Source of the DNA: an uncultured Flavobacteriaceae bacterium
GTDB lineage: Bacteria; Bacteroidota; Bacteroidia; Flavobacteriales; Flavobacteriaceae
NCBI GenBank assembly: GCA_913065125.1
Contig: CAJYAG010000001.1
Location: 186,001 to 250,000 of the forward strand
Direction: 5' to 3'
DNA: 64,000 bases
Shown here piece by piece: positions 18,524 through 26,760 of this stretch (position 1 is the stretch's first letter; every line of letters starts with the position of its first letter). The notes beneath the pieces are model-generated. The model saw nothing but the letters and a program-made list of their open reading frames with translations. It ran no database searches and was not told where the DNA came from. The position numbers and the translations under genes are program-made.

Positions 18524-19138
18524 ATGATAGAAACCTTACTTTCATTTGCGTTGGCTACAACTGCATTGGCATTTTCTCCAGGACCAGACAATATGTATGT
18601 GTTAACACAAAGTATTGTCAATGGTAAAAAGTACGGATTGGCAACAGTTTACGGTTTAATTTCTGGTTGTATTGTGCACACAACTTTATTGGCTTTTGGA
18701 GTTTCAGCACTTATAAAACAAAGCGAATCGTTGTTTTTTGCGCTTAAATTATTTGGTGCCATCTATTTAATTTATTTGGCATACAAGGTTTATAAATCGG
18801 ATGCTTCTATTGCTTTTTCTGAAGACAATGTGTCTAAAAAATCGACCACACAATTGTTTAAACAAGGATTTATAATGAATGTATTAAATCCAAAAGTATC
18901 TATTTTCTTTTTGGCTTTTTTTCCTGGGTTTTTGTTTAGCGATTCTTTAAGTACCGTAATTCAGTTTTATGTGTTGGGACTTATATTTATGTTTGTTTCT
19001 TTACTTATATTTTCTACGATTGCAATTTTGGCGGGTAAAATTTCTACCTACATCAAAAGCCATAAAAATGTTGGTTTGTATTTAAAATGGACACAAATAG
19101 TAGTGTTTATTGCCATTGCAGTTTTTATTTTGAAGTAG
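18524..19138 (+). CDS. LysE/RhtB family amino-acid exporter
   Basis: 204 aa with about six hydrophobic helices. The N-terminal family motif ALAFSPGPDNMYVLTQS and later MNVLNPKVSIFFLAFFPGFL place it in the LysE/RhtB translocator family, which exports amino acids such as homoserine, threonine or lysine. The substrate is unknown. Only 10 nt after pyrD, so likely co-transcribed. Confidence 0.92.
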   Translation: MIETLLSFALATTALAFSPGPDNMYVLTQSIVNGKKYGLATVYGLISGCIVHTTLLAFGVSALIKQSESLFFALKLFGAIYLIYLAYKVYKSDASIAFSEDNVSKKSTTQLFKQGFIMNVLNPKVSIFFLAFFPGFLFSDSLSTVIQFYVLGLIFMFVSLLIFSTIAILAGKISTYIKSHKNVGLYLKWTQIVVFIAIAVFILK

Positions 19139-19182
19139 GTTTTTGGAGACTAACTTACTTATATGATATCGAACGTTTTAAT

Positions 19183-19201
19183 ACTGAAACTAGTTCAGCA
19201 T
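19183..19201 (-). repeat. REP-like element (ATGCTGAACTAGTTTCAGT type)
   Basis: The minus strand reads ATGCTGAACTAGTTTCAGT, matching the widespread flavobacterial short intergenic repeat with CTGAA...TTCAG arms. It lies in the 166-nt gap between the LysE gene and the HMG-CoA-lyase-like gene. Confidence 0.4.
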
Positions 19202-19288
19202 AAATGTTTTATATCAGTAGTAAGCGAAGTTACCGAAAAAGGATTTTAGAAACAAGTTAAATATATTTCTAAAATCGAAAGCTTTGGT

Positions 19289-19296
19289 TATCTTTG
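19289..19296 (+). promoter_or_regulatory. -7 box of HMG-CoA lyase-like gene
   Basis: TAtcTTTG, 8 nt before the ATG at 19305, implying an extremely short leader. Confidence 0.5.
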
Positions 19297-19304
19297 ATTC
19301 TTCG

Positions 19305-20162
19305 ATGAAAAAAGTCAAAATTATAGAATGTCCACGTGACGCAATGCAAGGCATAAAATCGCATTTTATTGCCACAGAAGACAAGGCAAACTATATCAAT
19401 GCGTTATTGCGTGTAGGTTTTGATACGATTGACTTTGGAAGTTTTGTTTCTCCGAAAGCGATTCCGCAAATGCGAGATACCGCAGCAGTACTTTCTCAAT
19501 TAGACTTGTCATCAACCAAAAGTAAATTGTTAGCAATTATTGCCAATGTTCGTGGCGCAAATGATGCAGCTCAGTTTGAAGAAATTGATTATTTGGGATA
19601 TCCGTTTTCTATTTCAGAAAACTTTCAAATGCGGAACACACACAAAACCATAGCAGAATCTATAGAAACCTTGGACGAAATTTTAAACATCGCCAACAAA
19701 ACCAATAAAGAAGTAGTGGCGTATTTATCAATGGGATTTGGAAACCCGTACGGAGATCCTTGGAATGTTGAAATTGTTGGAGAATGGACAGAAAAATTAT
19801 CGAGTATGGGTGTTAAAATATTATCACTTTCAGATACCATTGGTAGTTCAACTCCAGAAGTAATTGACTATTTGTTTTCTAATTTAATTCCTGCGTATTC
19901 ACAAATAGAATTTGGCGCACATTTACATACAACTCCAAACTCTTGGAAAGAAAAAGTTGATGCTGCGTACAAAGCTGGTTGTCATCGTTTTGATGGCGCA
20001 ATTATGGGATTTGGCGGTTGCCCAATGGCAAAAGACGATTTAACAGGGAACATGCCAACCGAAAAAATGTTGTCTTATTTTACTGAACAAAAAGTTGAAA
20101 CTGGCATCAAACCAATGAGTTTTGAAAGTGCTTATAATGTAGCAATGAATGTTTTTTCTTAG
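19305..20162 (+). CDS. Hydroxymethylglutaryl-CoA lyase family protein
   Basis: 285 aa TIM-barrel enzyme of the HMGL/DRE-TIM group. True HMG-CoA lyase splits HMG-CoA into acetyl-CoA and acetoacetate (leucine catabolism). The start MKKVKIIECPRDAMQG carries the Arg-Asp pair of the family (usually GPRDGLQ). The metal-binding HLHTT and catalytic GGCPMAKDDLTGN motif with the reactive Cys are present. The first-strand motif departs from the classic EVGPRDGLQN, so a related acyl-CoA lyase substrate is possible. The ATG at 19305 is preferred to an upstream alternative at 19284, which lies ahead of the -7 box. The stop is followed by an 8-bp tandem repeat array. Confidence 0.87.
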   Translation: MKKVKIIECPRDAMQGIKSHFIATEDKANYINALLRVGFDTIDFGSFVSPKAIPQMRDTAAVLSQLDLSSTKSKLLAIIANVRGANDAAQFEEIDYLGYPFSISENFQMRNTHKTIAESIETLDEILNIANKTNKEVVAYLSMGFGNPYGDPWNVEIVGEWTEKLSSMGVKILSLSDTIGSSTPEVIDYLFSNLIPAYSQIEFGAHLHTTPNSWKEKVDAAYKAGCHRFDGAIMGFGGCPMAKDDLTGNMPTEKMLSYFTEQKVETGIKPMSFESAYNVAMNVFS

Positions 20163-20163
20163 A

Positions 20164-20243
20164 GTTACAAAGTTACAAAGTTACAAAGTTGCAAAGGCTC
20201 AAAGGCTCAAAGGCTCAAAGTTGCAGAGTTGCAGAGTTGCAAA
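20164..20243. repeat. Array of ten 8-bp tandem units
   Basis: Ten consecutive 8-nt units: GTTACAAA x3, GTTGCAAA, GGCTCAAA x3, GTTGCAGA x2, GTTGCAAA. Variants occur in blocks, suggesting expansion by slippage. The array starts 2 nt after the stop of the HMG-CoA-lyase-like gene and ends 71 nt before the next start. Confidence 0.9.
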
Positions 20244-20263
20244 GGTTTATAAAGTTTAAAAAT

Positions 20264-20290
20264 TGTCACCTTGAGCGTAGTCGAAAGATC
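20264..20290. repeat. REP-like intergenic repeat, second copy
   Basis: TGTCACCTTGAGCGTAGTCG followed by AAAGATC. Same family as 17400-17429. Confidence 0.55.
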
Positions 20291-20314
20291 TTATACTACT
20301 AAATAAAAATCACA

Positions 20315-21808
20315 ATGAAATCAATCAAATCAATTTTATACTTTTTATCAATAATCTTATTTCTTTCTTGTTCTAAAGATGATGGAAAAATAGATTTTAC
20401 ATTTTTACAGTTAAATGATGTGTATGAAATTGCTCCAATTCAAGGTGGTAAATATGGCGGAATGGCACGAGTAGAAACGGTACATCAACAATTATTAAAA
20501 GAAAATAAAAACACGATGTTGGTGATGGCAGGAGATTTTTTAAACCCGTCTTTGTTAGGAACCGTAAAATATAATGGAGAAAGAATTCGTGGAAAACAAA
20601 TGATAGAAACTATGAATGCGATGCATTTTGATTTGGCTGCATTCGGAAATCACGAATTTGATTTAAGTGCCAATGATTTGCAAAAACGCATGGATGAAAG
20701 TAATTTTGATTGGATTACGGGTAATGTTTTAGAAAATAAAGACGGAAAAAAAGCTCCTTTTACAAACAAACACCATCGTGTAAACGAAACTTTTATCAAA
20801 GAATTTACAGACGCAGACGGAACCACAATAAAAGTAGGATTTATTAGTGTTTGTGTGCCTTCTAATCCTAGAAGTTTTGTTACTTATAAAGATATATTTA
20901 AAGAAGCAACACGTTCGTATAACGATTTAAAAGATAAAGTTGATGTTGTTTTTGGTTTGACTCATGTAACCATTGCAGAAGATACAAAAATTGCAAAATT
21001 ATTGCCAAACATTCCGCTAATTATGGGCGGACACGAACATACAAATATGCTAGTTCCTGTTGGGAATTCTTTTGTTGCAAAAGCAGATGCAAATGCTAAA
21101 ACTGCTTATATTCATAGAATTTCGTATGATACAAAAACAAAAAAAGCGATTGTCAAATCAGAATTAAAAGAAATCAATTCATCAATTGTTGCAGATAAAA
21201 GAGTAGGAGCAGTTGTAAAGAAATGGGAAACTATTTTAAGCAATAAAATAAAAGAAACCATAAAAAATCCAACGGAGGTTATTTTTAATGCAGAAACTCC
21301 ATTAGATGGAAAAGATAAATCAATTAGAGGCAAACAAACTAATTTGGGTGAATTAATTACAAAATCGATGTCTTTTTCTTTTGATAACAGCGTAGATTGT
21401 GCTTTGGTTAACGGCGGTTCTATTAGAATTGATGATGAACTAGAAGGAAATATTACAGCGGTTGATATTTTTAGAGTTTTGCCTTACGGCGGAGCAGTTT
21501 TAAAAGTAAAAATTAAAGGAAGTCTGTTGTTAAAAGTGTTAGAATATGGAAAAAATGCAGCAGGAACAGGAGCTTATTTACAACGATATAATGTTTCAAA
21601 AGCAACTACTACTTGGTTGGTGAAATCAAAGCCAATTAACCCAAATAAGATTTATACAGTAGCTTTTTCTGATTATCTTTTAAAAGGATTTGACATTCCG
21701 TTTTTATCAGATAAAAACAAAGAAGTACTTTCTATGTATCAACCAAAACCAAATGAAATTTCTTTTGATATTAGAAATGCTGTAATTTTATACTTAAAAT
21801 CTTTATAG
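20315..21808 (+). CDS. Lipoprotein bifunctional metallophosphatase/5'-nucleotidase (UshA-like)
   Basis: 497 aa. Signal peptide with a lipobox ending LFLSC (Cys about residue 20), so a lipoprotein. The metallophosphatase domain carries LNDVYEIAP (first metal motif), MAGDFLNPS, GNHEFD and GGHEHTN. The C-terminal 5'-nucleotidase domain has LVNGGSIRIDD and FRVLPYGGAVLKV. It probably hydrolyses nucleotides outside the cytoplasmic membrane for phosphate and nucleoside salvage. The NDVYE variant of the first motif is common in a bacterial subgroup. A porin follows about 140 nt downstream with its own promoter. Confidence 0.9.
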   Translation: MKSIKSILYFLSIILFLSCSKDDGKIDFTFLQLNDVYEIAPIQGGKYGGMARVETVHQQLLKENKNTMLVMAGDFLNPSLLGTVKYNGERIRGKQMIETMNAMHFDLAAFGNHEFDLSANDLQKRMDESNFDWITGNVLENKDGKKAPFTNKHHRVNETFIKEFTDADGTTIKVGFISVCVPSNPRSFVTYKDIFKEATRSYNDLKDKVDVVFGLTHVTIAEDTKIAKLLPNIPLIMGGHEHTNMLVPVGNSFVAKADANAKTAYIHRISYDTKTKKAIVKSELKEINSSIVADKRVGAVVKKWETILSNKIKETIKNPTEVIFNAETPLDGKDKSIRGKQTNLGELITKSMSFSFDNSVDCALVNGGSIRIDDELEGNITAVDIFRVLPYGGAVLKVKIKGSLLLKVLEYGKNAAGTGAYLQRYNVSKATTTWLVKSKPINPNKIYTVAFSDYLLKGFDIPFLSDKNKEVLSMYQPKPNEISFDIRNAVILYLKSL

Positions 21809-21899
21809 GTAAATATCAGGATTTCAATCTTTTATTTCATTTCATTATTTTTTATTTAAAATAATTCTAAATAAACTTTTTTAAATTAAAAAGAGATGC

Positions 21900-21907
21900 T
21901 ACTTTTG
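21900..21907 (+). promoter_or_regulatory. -7 box of porin gene
   Basis: TActTTTG followed by C, 40 nt before the ATG. It matches the Bacteroidota consensus. Confidence 0.55.
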
Positions 21908-21947
21908 CGGCATTATTTAAAACTATTTATAATTAATCTAAATAAAA

Positions 21948-23111
21948 ATGAAAAAAATTATATTTTTAGCAATCGTAAGTTTATCAATCGGATTAACAGC
22001 ACAAGTAAAACAAGATAGCATAACATCAGACCCTCAAAAACAGGTAAATGCTGCTCAAAGAATTTTAACTTCTAATTTAAATCAAAAGGGATTAACTATT
22101 GGAGGTTATGCAGAAGCACATTACAATAGTGCTTCAGGGAAAAACGCAATCTTAGATGTACACAGAGTTGTAATATTGCTTGGTTATAAATTTAATGAAA
22201 GAACTCAATTTATAACAGAATTAGAATTTGAACACGTTAAAGAAGTATATGTAGAACAAGCTTTTTTACAGTATTCTTTAACTGATAACATTAATTTAAG
22301 AGCTGGTTTAATGTTGGTTCCGATGGGAATTGTAAATGAATATCACGAACCAACCACATTTAACGGAGTAGAAAGACCAAGTATGGATAAATCTATTGTG
22401 CCAACAACTTGGAGAGAAATTGGTTTAGGACTTTCTGGAAAGTATAACGAAGCTTCTTTGCGTTATCAAGTTTATATGTTTAACGGATTTGCTTCTGATA
22501 ATGGAGGAAAATATTTAGGAGGTTCGAATGGATTGAGAAACGGTAGACAAAAAGGGGCAGAATCAACCATGAACCATGTAAATTTTTCTGGTAAATTAGA
22601 TTATTACGGATTGCCAGGATTGCGTTTAGGATTGTCTGGATATTTTGGTAGAACACAATCTGATAAATCGATTGAAGATATTGATGGAGCAGATGTTGGT
22701 GTTGCAATGCTTGGATTGGATGCTCGTTACGCGTATAAACGATTTTCGGCTCGTGGACAGTTTATCCACACAAACATTACAGACAGTGAAGCATACAATG
22801 CATATTATGGTTCAGATTTAGGTTCTTCGCTACAAGGTTGGTATGTAGAAGCTGCTTACAATTTATTATCTCAAGAAAAAGAACAAGAATTAGTAGGATT
22901 TGTACGTTTCGAGGATTTTAATACACACGCTTCAACTGAAGGAAATTTAGCACAAAATTTAAGTTATGATAGAAATGAAATCACTTTTGGTCTGACTTAT
23001 AAAGTTGCTTCTGGAGCAGCATTTAAAGCTGATTATCAATTTAAAAATACTGCAATTCCGGGTGCTGATACCGTAAAACAATTAAACTTAGGATTCGGAA
23101 TTTGGTTCTAA
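21948..23111 (+). CDS. Outer-membrane porin
   Basis: 387 aa with signal peptide (ends IGLTAQ). The mature protein begins with LTIGGYAEAHYN, then continuous beta-strands such as RTQFITELEFEHVKEVYVEQAFLQYSL and LRAGLMLVPMGIVNEYHEP, and ends in a C-terminal aromatic strand LNLGFGIWF that serves as an outer-membrane insertion signal. It resembles OprO/OprP-like phosphate-selective porins of Bacteroidota; selectivity is unproven. The nucleotidase upstream would fit phosphate uptake, and the FMN-binding gene downstream suggests a different, redox-linked context. Confidence 0.85.
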   Translation: MKKIIFLAIVSLSIGLTAQVKQDSITSDPQKQVNAAQRILTSNLNQKGLTIGGYAEAHYNSASGKNAILDVHRVVILLGYKFNERTQFITELEFEHVKEVYVEQAFLQYSLTDNINLRAGLMLVPMGIVNEYHEPTTFNGVERPSMDKSIVPTTWREIGLGLSGKYNEASLRYQVYMFNGFASDNGGKYLGGSNGLRNGRQKGAESTMNHVNFSGKLDYYGLPGLRLGLSGYFGRTQSDKSIEDIDGADVGVAMLGLDARYAYKRFSARGQFIHTNITDSEAYNAYYGSDLGSSLQGWYVEAAYNLLSQEKEQELVGFVRFEDFNTHASTEGNLAQNLSYDRNEITFGLTYKVASGAAFKADYQFKNTAIPGADTVKQLNLGFGIWF

Positions 23112-23135
23112 GAAAAAACAATTCGTTTAATGTTG

Positions 23136-23170
23136 AACTAGGATATTGTTTTAAAATAGTATCCTAGTTT
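23136..23170 (+). terminator. Probable terminator after porin
   Basis: AACTAGGATA (23136-23145) pairs with TATCCTAGTT (23160-23169) around a 14-nt loop, followed by a short T stretch. Confidence 0.55.
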
Positions 23171-23193
23171 TATCCGTTTTAAAAACATTCATC

Positions 23194-23201
23194 TATTTTT
23201 G
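23194..23201 (+). promoter_or_regulatory. -7 box of FMN-binding gene
   Basis: TAttTTTG followed by C; the ATG begins 5 nt later (23206), giving a leaderless or nearly leaderless transcript. Confidence 0.5.
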
Positions 23202-23205
23202 CAAC

Positions 23206-23742
23206 ATGAAAACTAGAAAATTTATATTTCTAATCATATTCTTTATAACAGCACAGTTATTTGCAGATCAATTACCAAAAAATATTGCAAAAAAAGTAAC
23301 TAAAGAGCTTGTAAGAAATTTTAATAAAGAAGATTTACAATTAGTAAGTGTTACAATTCCTGTTGAAATAAATAATCAACTCGGTAAAAAAATTGGAAGT
23401 GCCAATTTATTTAAAATTGTTGATGGTAAAAATGTTATGGGTTATGCGTATATTGATAAAGCTCCAAGTAAAACAGATGAATTTGATTATTTAATTCTAT
23501 TAAACAAAGAATTGATAATTCTTAAAACAAAGGTTTTAATCTATAGAGAAGATTATGGTGGCGAAATAGGAAGCAGACGTTGGTTGAAACAGTTTATAGG
23601 AAAATCATCTAAAGATCAATTAAAATATAAAAACAACATCATGGCAATTTCTGGCGCAACAATTTCTGCATTGTCTATGACCAATGCTGTAAATCAGTTT
23701 TTATTAGATGTTAGTATTCTTCACAAAAACAATATTTTATAA
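23206..23742 (+). CDS. Exported FMN-binding domain protein (covalent flavin)
   Basis: 178 aa with a signal peptide (ends QLFA) and an FMN_bind-type domain. The flavinylation motif SGATIS lies at residues 149-154, with Thr152 the expected acceptor of phosphoester-linked FMN. In this family ApbE transfers FMN from FAD to that Thr, and the protein acts in extracytoplasmic electron transfer. No ApbE gene is in the window. Its stop overlaps the next ATG (TAATG at 23740-23744), so the following 4-TM protein is translationally coupled and is the likely partner. Confidence 0.82.
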   Translation: MKTRKFIFLIIFFITAQLFADQLPKNIAKKVTKELVRNFNKEDLQLVSVTIPVEINNQLGKKIGSANLFKIVDGKNVMGYAYIDKAPSKTDEFDYLILLNKELIILKTKVLIYREDYGGEIGSRRWLKQFIGKSSKDQLKYKNNIMAISGATISALSMTNAVNQFLLDVSILHKNNIL

Positions 23743-24230
23743 TGCAAATTCACGGTAGTATTTCACAGTTTCCAAAAGAAGTAAAAGGCTTAATAATCGC
23801 ATTTATCATTACCTTAAGTATTGGATTTTATGCTGGAATTCGTTTTGTTGATGAAACTAGTAACTCTAATCCAACCGGTATTGAAGAACGTTATTTAGGA
23901 AACGAAAATGATGAAGATGCTACGGTAATGAAATTTAAAAAAAGCAACCAAGAAGTAATGACATTGGTTCATAATCATATTTTATCATTGTCTGTTATCT
24001 TTTTTTTATTAGGCGGAATAGTTGCTACAACCAGAATTAATAAAAAGTTAAAAGCATTTTTAATGATAGAACCTTTTGTTTCTATCCTCTGTACTTTTGG
24101 CGGAATTTATTTTATGTGGGCAGGAATTCTGTGGATGAAATATGTAATCATGATTTCTGGAATTTTAATGACCATCTCATTTACGGCCTCAGTTTTTTTT
24201 ATTTTAAAAGGTTTATTAATTAAAAAATAG
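23742..24230 (+). CDS. 4-TM membrane protein coupled to FMN-binding protein
   Basis: 162 aa, unrecognised. A TM helix at about 17-35 is followed by an extramembrane loop with acidic stretch GNENDEDA, then three further helices (about 78-97, 107-128, 132-158). His77 and His79 (LVHNHILS) sit at the edge of the second helix and could bind a cofactor, but nothing proves this. Translational coupling to the FMN protein suggests it passes electrons to or anchors that protein. Function unknown. Confidence 0.72.
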   Translation: MQIHGSISQFPKEVKGLIIAFIITLSIGFYAGIRFVDETSNSNPTGIEERYLGNENDEDATVMKFKKSNQEVMTLVHNHILSLSVIFFLLGGIVATTRINKKLKAFLMIEPFVSILCTFGGIYFMWAGILWMKYVIMISGILMTISFTASVFFILKGLLIKK

Positions 24231-24259
24231 ATTTTTAGTAGCATTCCAATTAATAATTG

Positions 24260-24267
24260 TAAATTTG
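24260..24267 (+). promoter_or_regulatory. -7 box of guaB
   Basis: TAaaTTTG followed by C, about 30 nt before the guaB ATG. Confidence 0.5.
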
Positions 24268-24297
24268 CCTGCAATTAATTTATAAGTTGATTGTACC

Positions 24298-25773
24298 ATG
24301 AAAGCTCACAATTCAAAACTTGTTGGAGAAGGTTTAACCTACGATGATGTACTTTTAGTACCTGCCTTTTCTGATGTGCTTCCTAGAGAAGTAAATATCC
24401 AAACAAAATTTACCAAAAACATAACGATTAACGTTCCAATTGTATCCGCAGCAATGGATACCGTTACAGAATCTGCTATGGCAATTGCTATTGCTAGAGA
24501 AGGCGGAATCGGTGTTTTGCATAAAAATATGACCATTGAGCAACAAGCTCAAGAAGTTAGAAAAGTAAAAAGAGCAGAATCAGGAATGATTTTAGATCCG
24601 ATTACATTGCCAATAACTGCAAAAGTTTTAGATGCAAAAAATAATATGCGTGAGCATAAAATTGGTGGAATTCCGATTGTTGATAAAAATGGATTTTTAT
24701 TAGGAATTGTAACCAACAGAGATTTGCGTTTCGAGAAAAATAACGAAAGACCAATTACAGAAGTAATGACTTTTGAAAATTTAGTAACTGCTGTTGAAGG
24801 AACTTCTTTAGATCAAGCAGAAGTTATTTTGCAACAAAATAAAATAGAAAAATTACCTGTTGTTACTAATGATAATAAACTTATTGGATTAATCACTTTT
24901 AGAGATATTACCAAAGTAACTCAAAAACCAACAGCAAATAAAGATACTTTTGGGCGTTTACGTGTTGCTGCTGCATTAGGAGTTACTCCAGATGTTGTAG
25001 ATAGAGCAGAAGCGTTGGTAAATGCTGGTGTTGATGCAGTTATTATTGATACAGCCCACGGACATACAAAAGGAGTTGTAAATGCGTTAAAAGCAGTAAA
25101 AGCAAAGTTTCCAACTTTAGATGTTGTCGTAGGAAATATTGCCACTGCAGAAGCGGCTCAATTTTTAGTTGATGCAGGCGCTGATGCAGTAAAAGTAGGC
25201 ATTGGACCTGGATCAATTTGTACAACGAGAGTAGTAGCAGGAGTTGGTTTTCCACAGTTTTCTGCAGTACTAGAAGTGGCAGCAGCAATCAAAGGTTCTG
25301 GTGTTCCAGTTATTGCGGATGGCGGAATTCGCTATACTGGTGATATCCCGAAAGCAATTGCAGCAGGAGCAGATTGTGTAATGTTGGGATCTTTATTAGC
25401 AGGAACCAAAGAATCTCCTGGAGAAACCATTATTTACGAAGGAAGAAAATTCAAATCGTATCGTGGAATGGGATCTATTGAAGCGATGAAACAAGGTTCT
25501 AAAGATCGATATTTTCAAGATGTAGAAGACGATATTAAAAAATTAGTTCCAGAAGGAATTGTTGGTCGTGTTCCTTATAAAGGAGAATTAGAAGAAAGTA
25601 TTCATCAATTTGTAGGCGGTTTAAAAGCAGGAATGGGATATTGTGGCGCAAAAGATGTGGCTACTTTAAAAGAAACCGGAAAGTTTGTTAGAATTACTGC
25701 AAGCGGAATCAACGAAAGTCACCCACACGATGTAGCAATTACTAAAGAAGCTCCAAATTATAGTAGGAGATAA
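24298..25773 (+). CDS. guaB: IMP dehydrogenase
   Basis: 491 aa. It oxidises IMP to XMP with NAD+, the committed step of GMP synthesis. The TIM barrel is interrupted by two CBS domains (about residues 95-210: [35 protein letters not shown]). The catalytic loop GPGSICTTR has Cys308. The flap and monovalent-cation region [17 protein letters not shown] and the C-terminal [17 protein letters not shown] follow. Full length, own promoter. A run of imperfect short repeats follows. Confidence 0.97.
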   Translation: MKAHNSKLVGEGLTYDDVLLVPAFSDVLPREVNIQTKFTKNITINVPIVSAAMDTVTESAMAIAIAREGGIGVLHKNMTIEQQAQEVRKVKRAESGMILDPITLPITAKVLDAKNNMREHKIGGIPIVDKNGFLLGIVTNRDLRFEKNNERPITEVMTFENLVTAVEGTSLDQAEVILQQNKIEKLPVVTNDNKLIGLITFRDITKVTQKPTANKDTFGRLRVAAALGVTPDVVDRAEALVNAGVDAVIIDTAHGHTKGVVNALKAVKAKFPTLDVVVGNIATAEAAQFLVDAGADAVKVGIGPGSICTTRVVAGVGFPQFSAVLEVAAAIKGSGVPVIADGGIRYTGDIPKAIAAGADCVMLGSLLAGTKESPGETIIYEGRKFKSYRGMGSIEAMKQGSKDRYFQDVEDDIKKLVPEGIVGRVPYKGELEESIHQFVGGLKAGMGYCGAKDVATLKETGKFVRITASGINESHPHDVAITKEAPNYSRR

Positions 25774-25775
25774 AA

Positions 25776-25830
25776 CAGTTATCAGTTTTCAGTTATCAAT
25801 TATCAATGATCAGTAATCAATTATCAATTT
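25776..25830. repeat. Imperfect short tandem repeat (CAGTTATCA/CAATTATCA type)
   Basis: About six degenerate 9-11-nt units built on A(G/A)TTATCA between guaB and the RDD gene. Low-complexity slippage product. Confidence 0.6.
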
Positions 25831-25867
25831 TTAGTGATTGTTGTAAAATGCACTCAATTGAATTAGT

Positions 25868-25910
25868 TGTCATTCCGAAATGAGTTAGTTGTAAAACGAT
25901 TGAGATTTTT
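25868..25910. repeat. Degenerate REP-like element (TGTCATTCCGAAATGAG type)
   Basis: TGTCATTCCGAAATGAG followed further on by ACGATTGAGATTTTT resembles a common flavobacterial intergenic repeat. The copy is decayed. Confidence 0.35.
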
Positions 25911-25932
25911 TTTAGAAAAGCTAAATATAATT

Positions 25933-26649
25933 TTATTGTTGTGTATAATAACTATAATCTTTCAATACAATTTCAATAAAATCCATTGCATTTAAATCCG
26001 TTTTTATTTGTGTTAAATTGATGATTTTTGCGTGCAATTTCATTAACACTTTATGATTGCGTTTTCTTTTTGCCTTATAATACACACTTTTTATGGTTTG
26101 CATATCTGCATCTGTTAAAACAGTAACTTGCGGAAAACGAGGAACGTAATTTTCTGGCAAATCTACTGCCACAGTTTGCGTTATACTTACTCTTTTCTTT
26201 TCACTAACTACAGTTGTTCCGGCAGCTAAATCTCCTAAACGTTGTCCTTTTCCAGTTAATAAAATACTAACTATTGCTACAGAACCTGATGACAAAGAAA
26301 AATCAATAAAATTCAACATCCAACGCAATAAATAACTACTAAATGTTGGTTTAGAACCGTCTAATTTAACAACACGAATTTTATTAAAATGTTTGCCAGG
26401 AGTTTGTCCGTTCATCAACATTTCAAAAATCAAGGTATAAAAAAAGATTGGCAAACCAAATAATAAATAAGCTACCCAAGCATCAAAACCATTGTCTAAA
26501 TTCGTTAAATTCATTATGATAACAATGATAATAACATAACCAACAATTATCAATCTATCGAGTAAGTACGAACCTATTCTTGTGGTTAGATGCGCAACAT
26601 TTTGATTGATAGAAATATTTTGAGCAGTTTCTATTTGAAAATTATCCAT
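25933..26649 (-). CDS. RDD family membrane protein
   Basis: 238 aa. The RDD domain has its Arg in RIGSYLLDRLII and the Asp residues in YLLDR and QRLGDLAAGTTVV, with three to four hydrophobic helices, then a cytoplasmic C-terminal tail of about 80 basic residues. RDD proteins are small membrane proteins of uncertain, sometimes transport-related, function. It is divergent from the SpoIIM-like gene, the standard arrangement in the Bacteroidota MoxR/DUF58 locus. Confidence 0.88.
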   Translation of the reverse strand: MDNFQIETAQNISINQNVAHLTTRIGSYLLDRLIIVGYVIIIVIIMNLTNLDNGFDAWVAYLLFGLPIFFYTLIFEMLMNGQTPGKHFNKIRVVKLDGSKPTFSSYLLRWMLNFIDFSLSSGSVAIVSILLTGKGQRLGDLAAGTTVVSEKKRVSITQTVAVDLPENYVPRFPQVTVLTDADMQTIKSVYYKAKRKRNHKVLMKLHAKIINLTQIKTDLNAMDFIEIVLKDYSYYTQQ

Positions 26650-26760
26650 TTTTGCCGTTATTTGTTAATCGTCTTTTTCATCTGAAAAGCGAATATAAAA
26701 AGATTCTATGACTACTTTGATTACTTTACAGATTTTGTTATTAAATAGGTTTTTTAGTTA

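Noticed and set aside
20164-20243. CRISPR-like array
   Set aside because: Units are 8 bp without spacers, which is a simple tandem repeat.
24339-25288. Minus-strand frames inside guaB
   Set aside because: Low-complexity antisense frames opposite a complete, conserved guaB.
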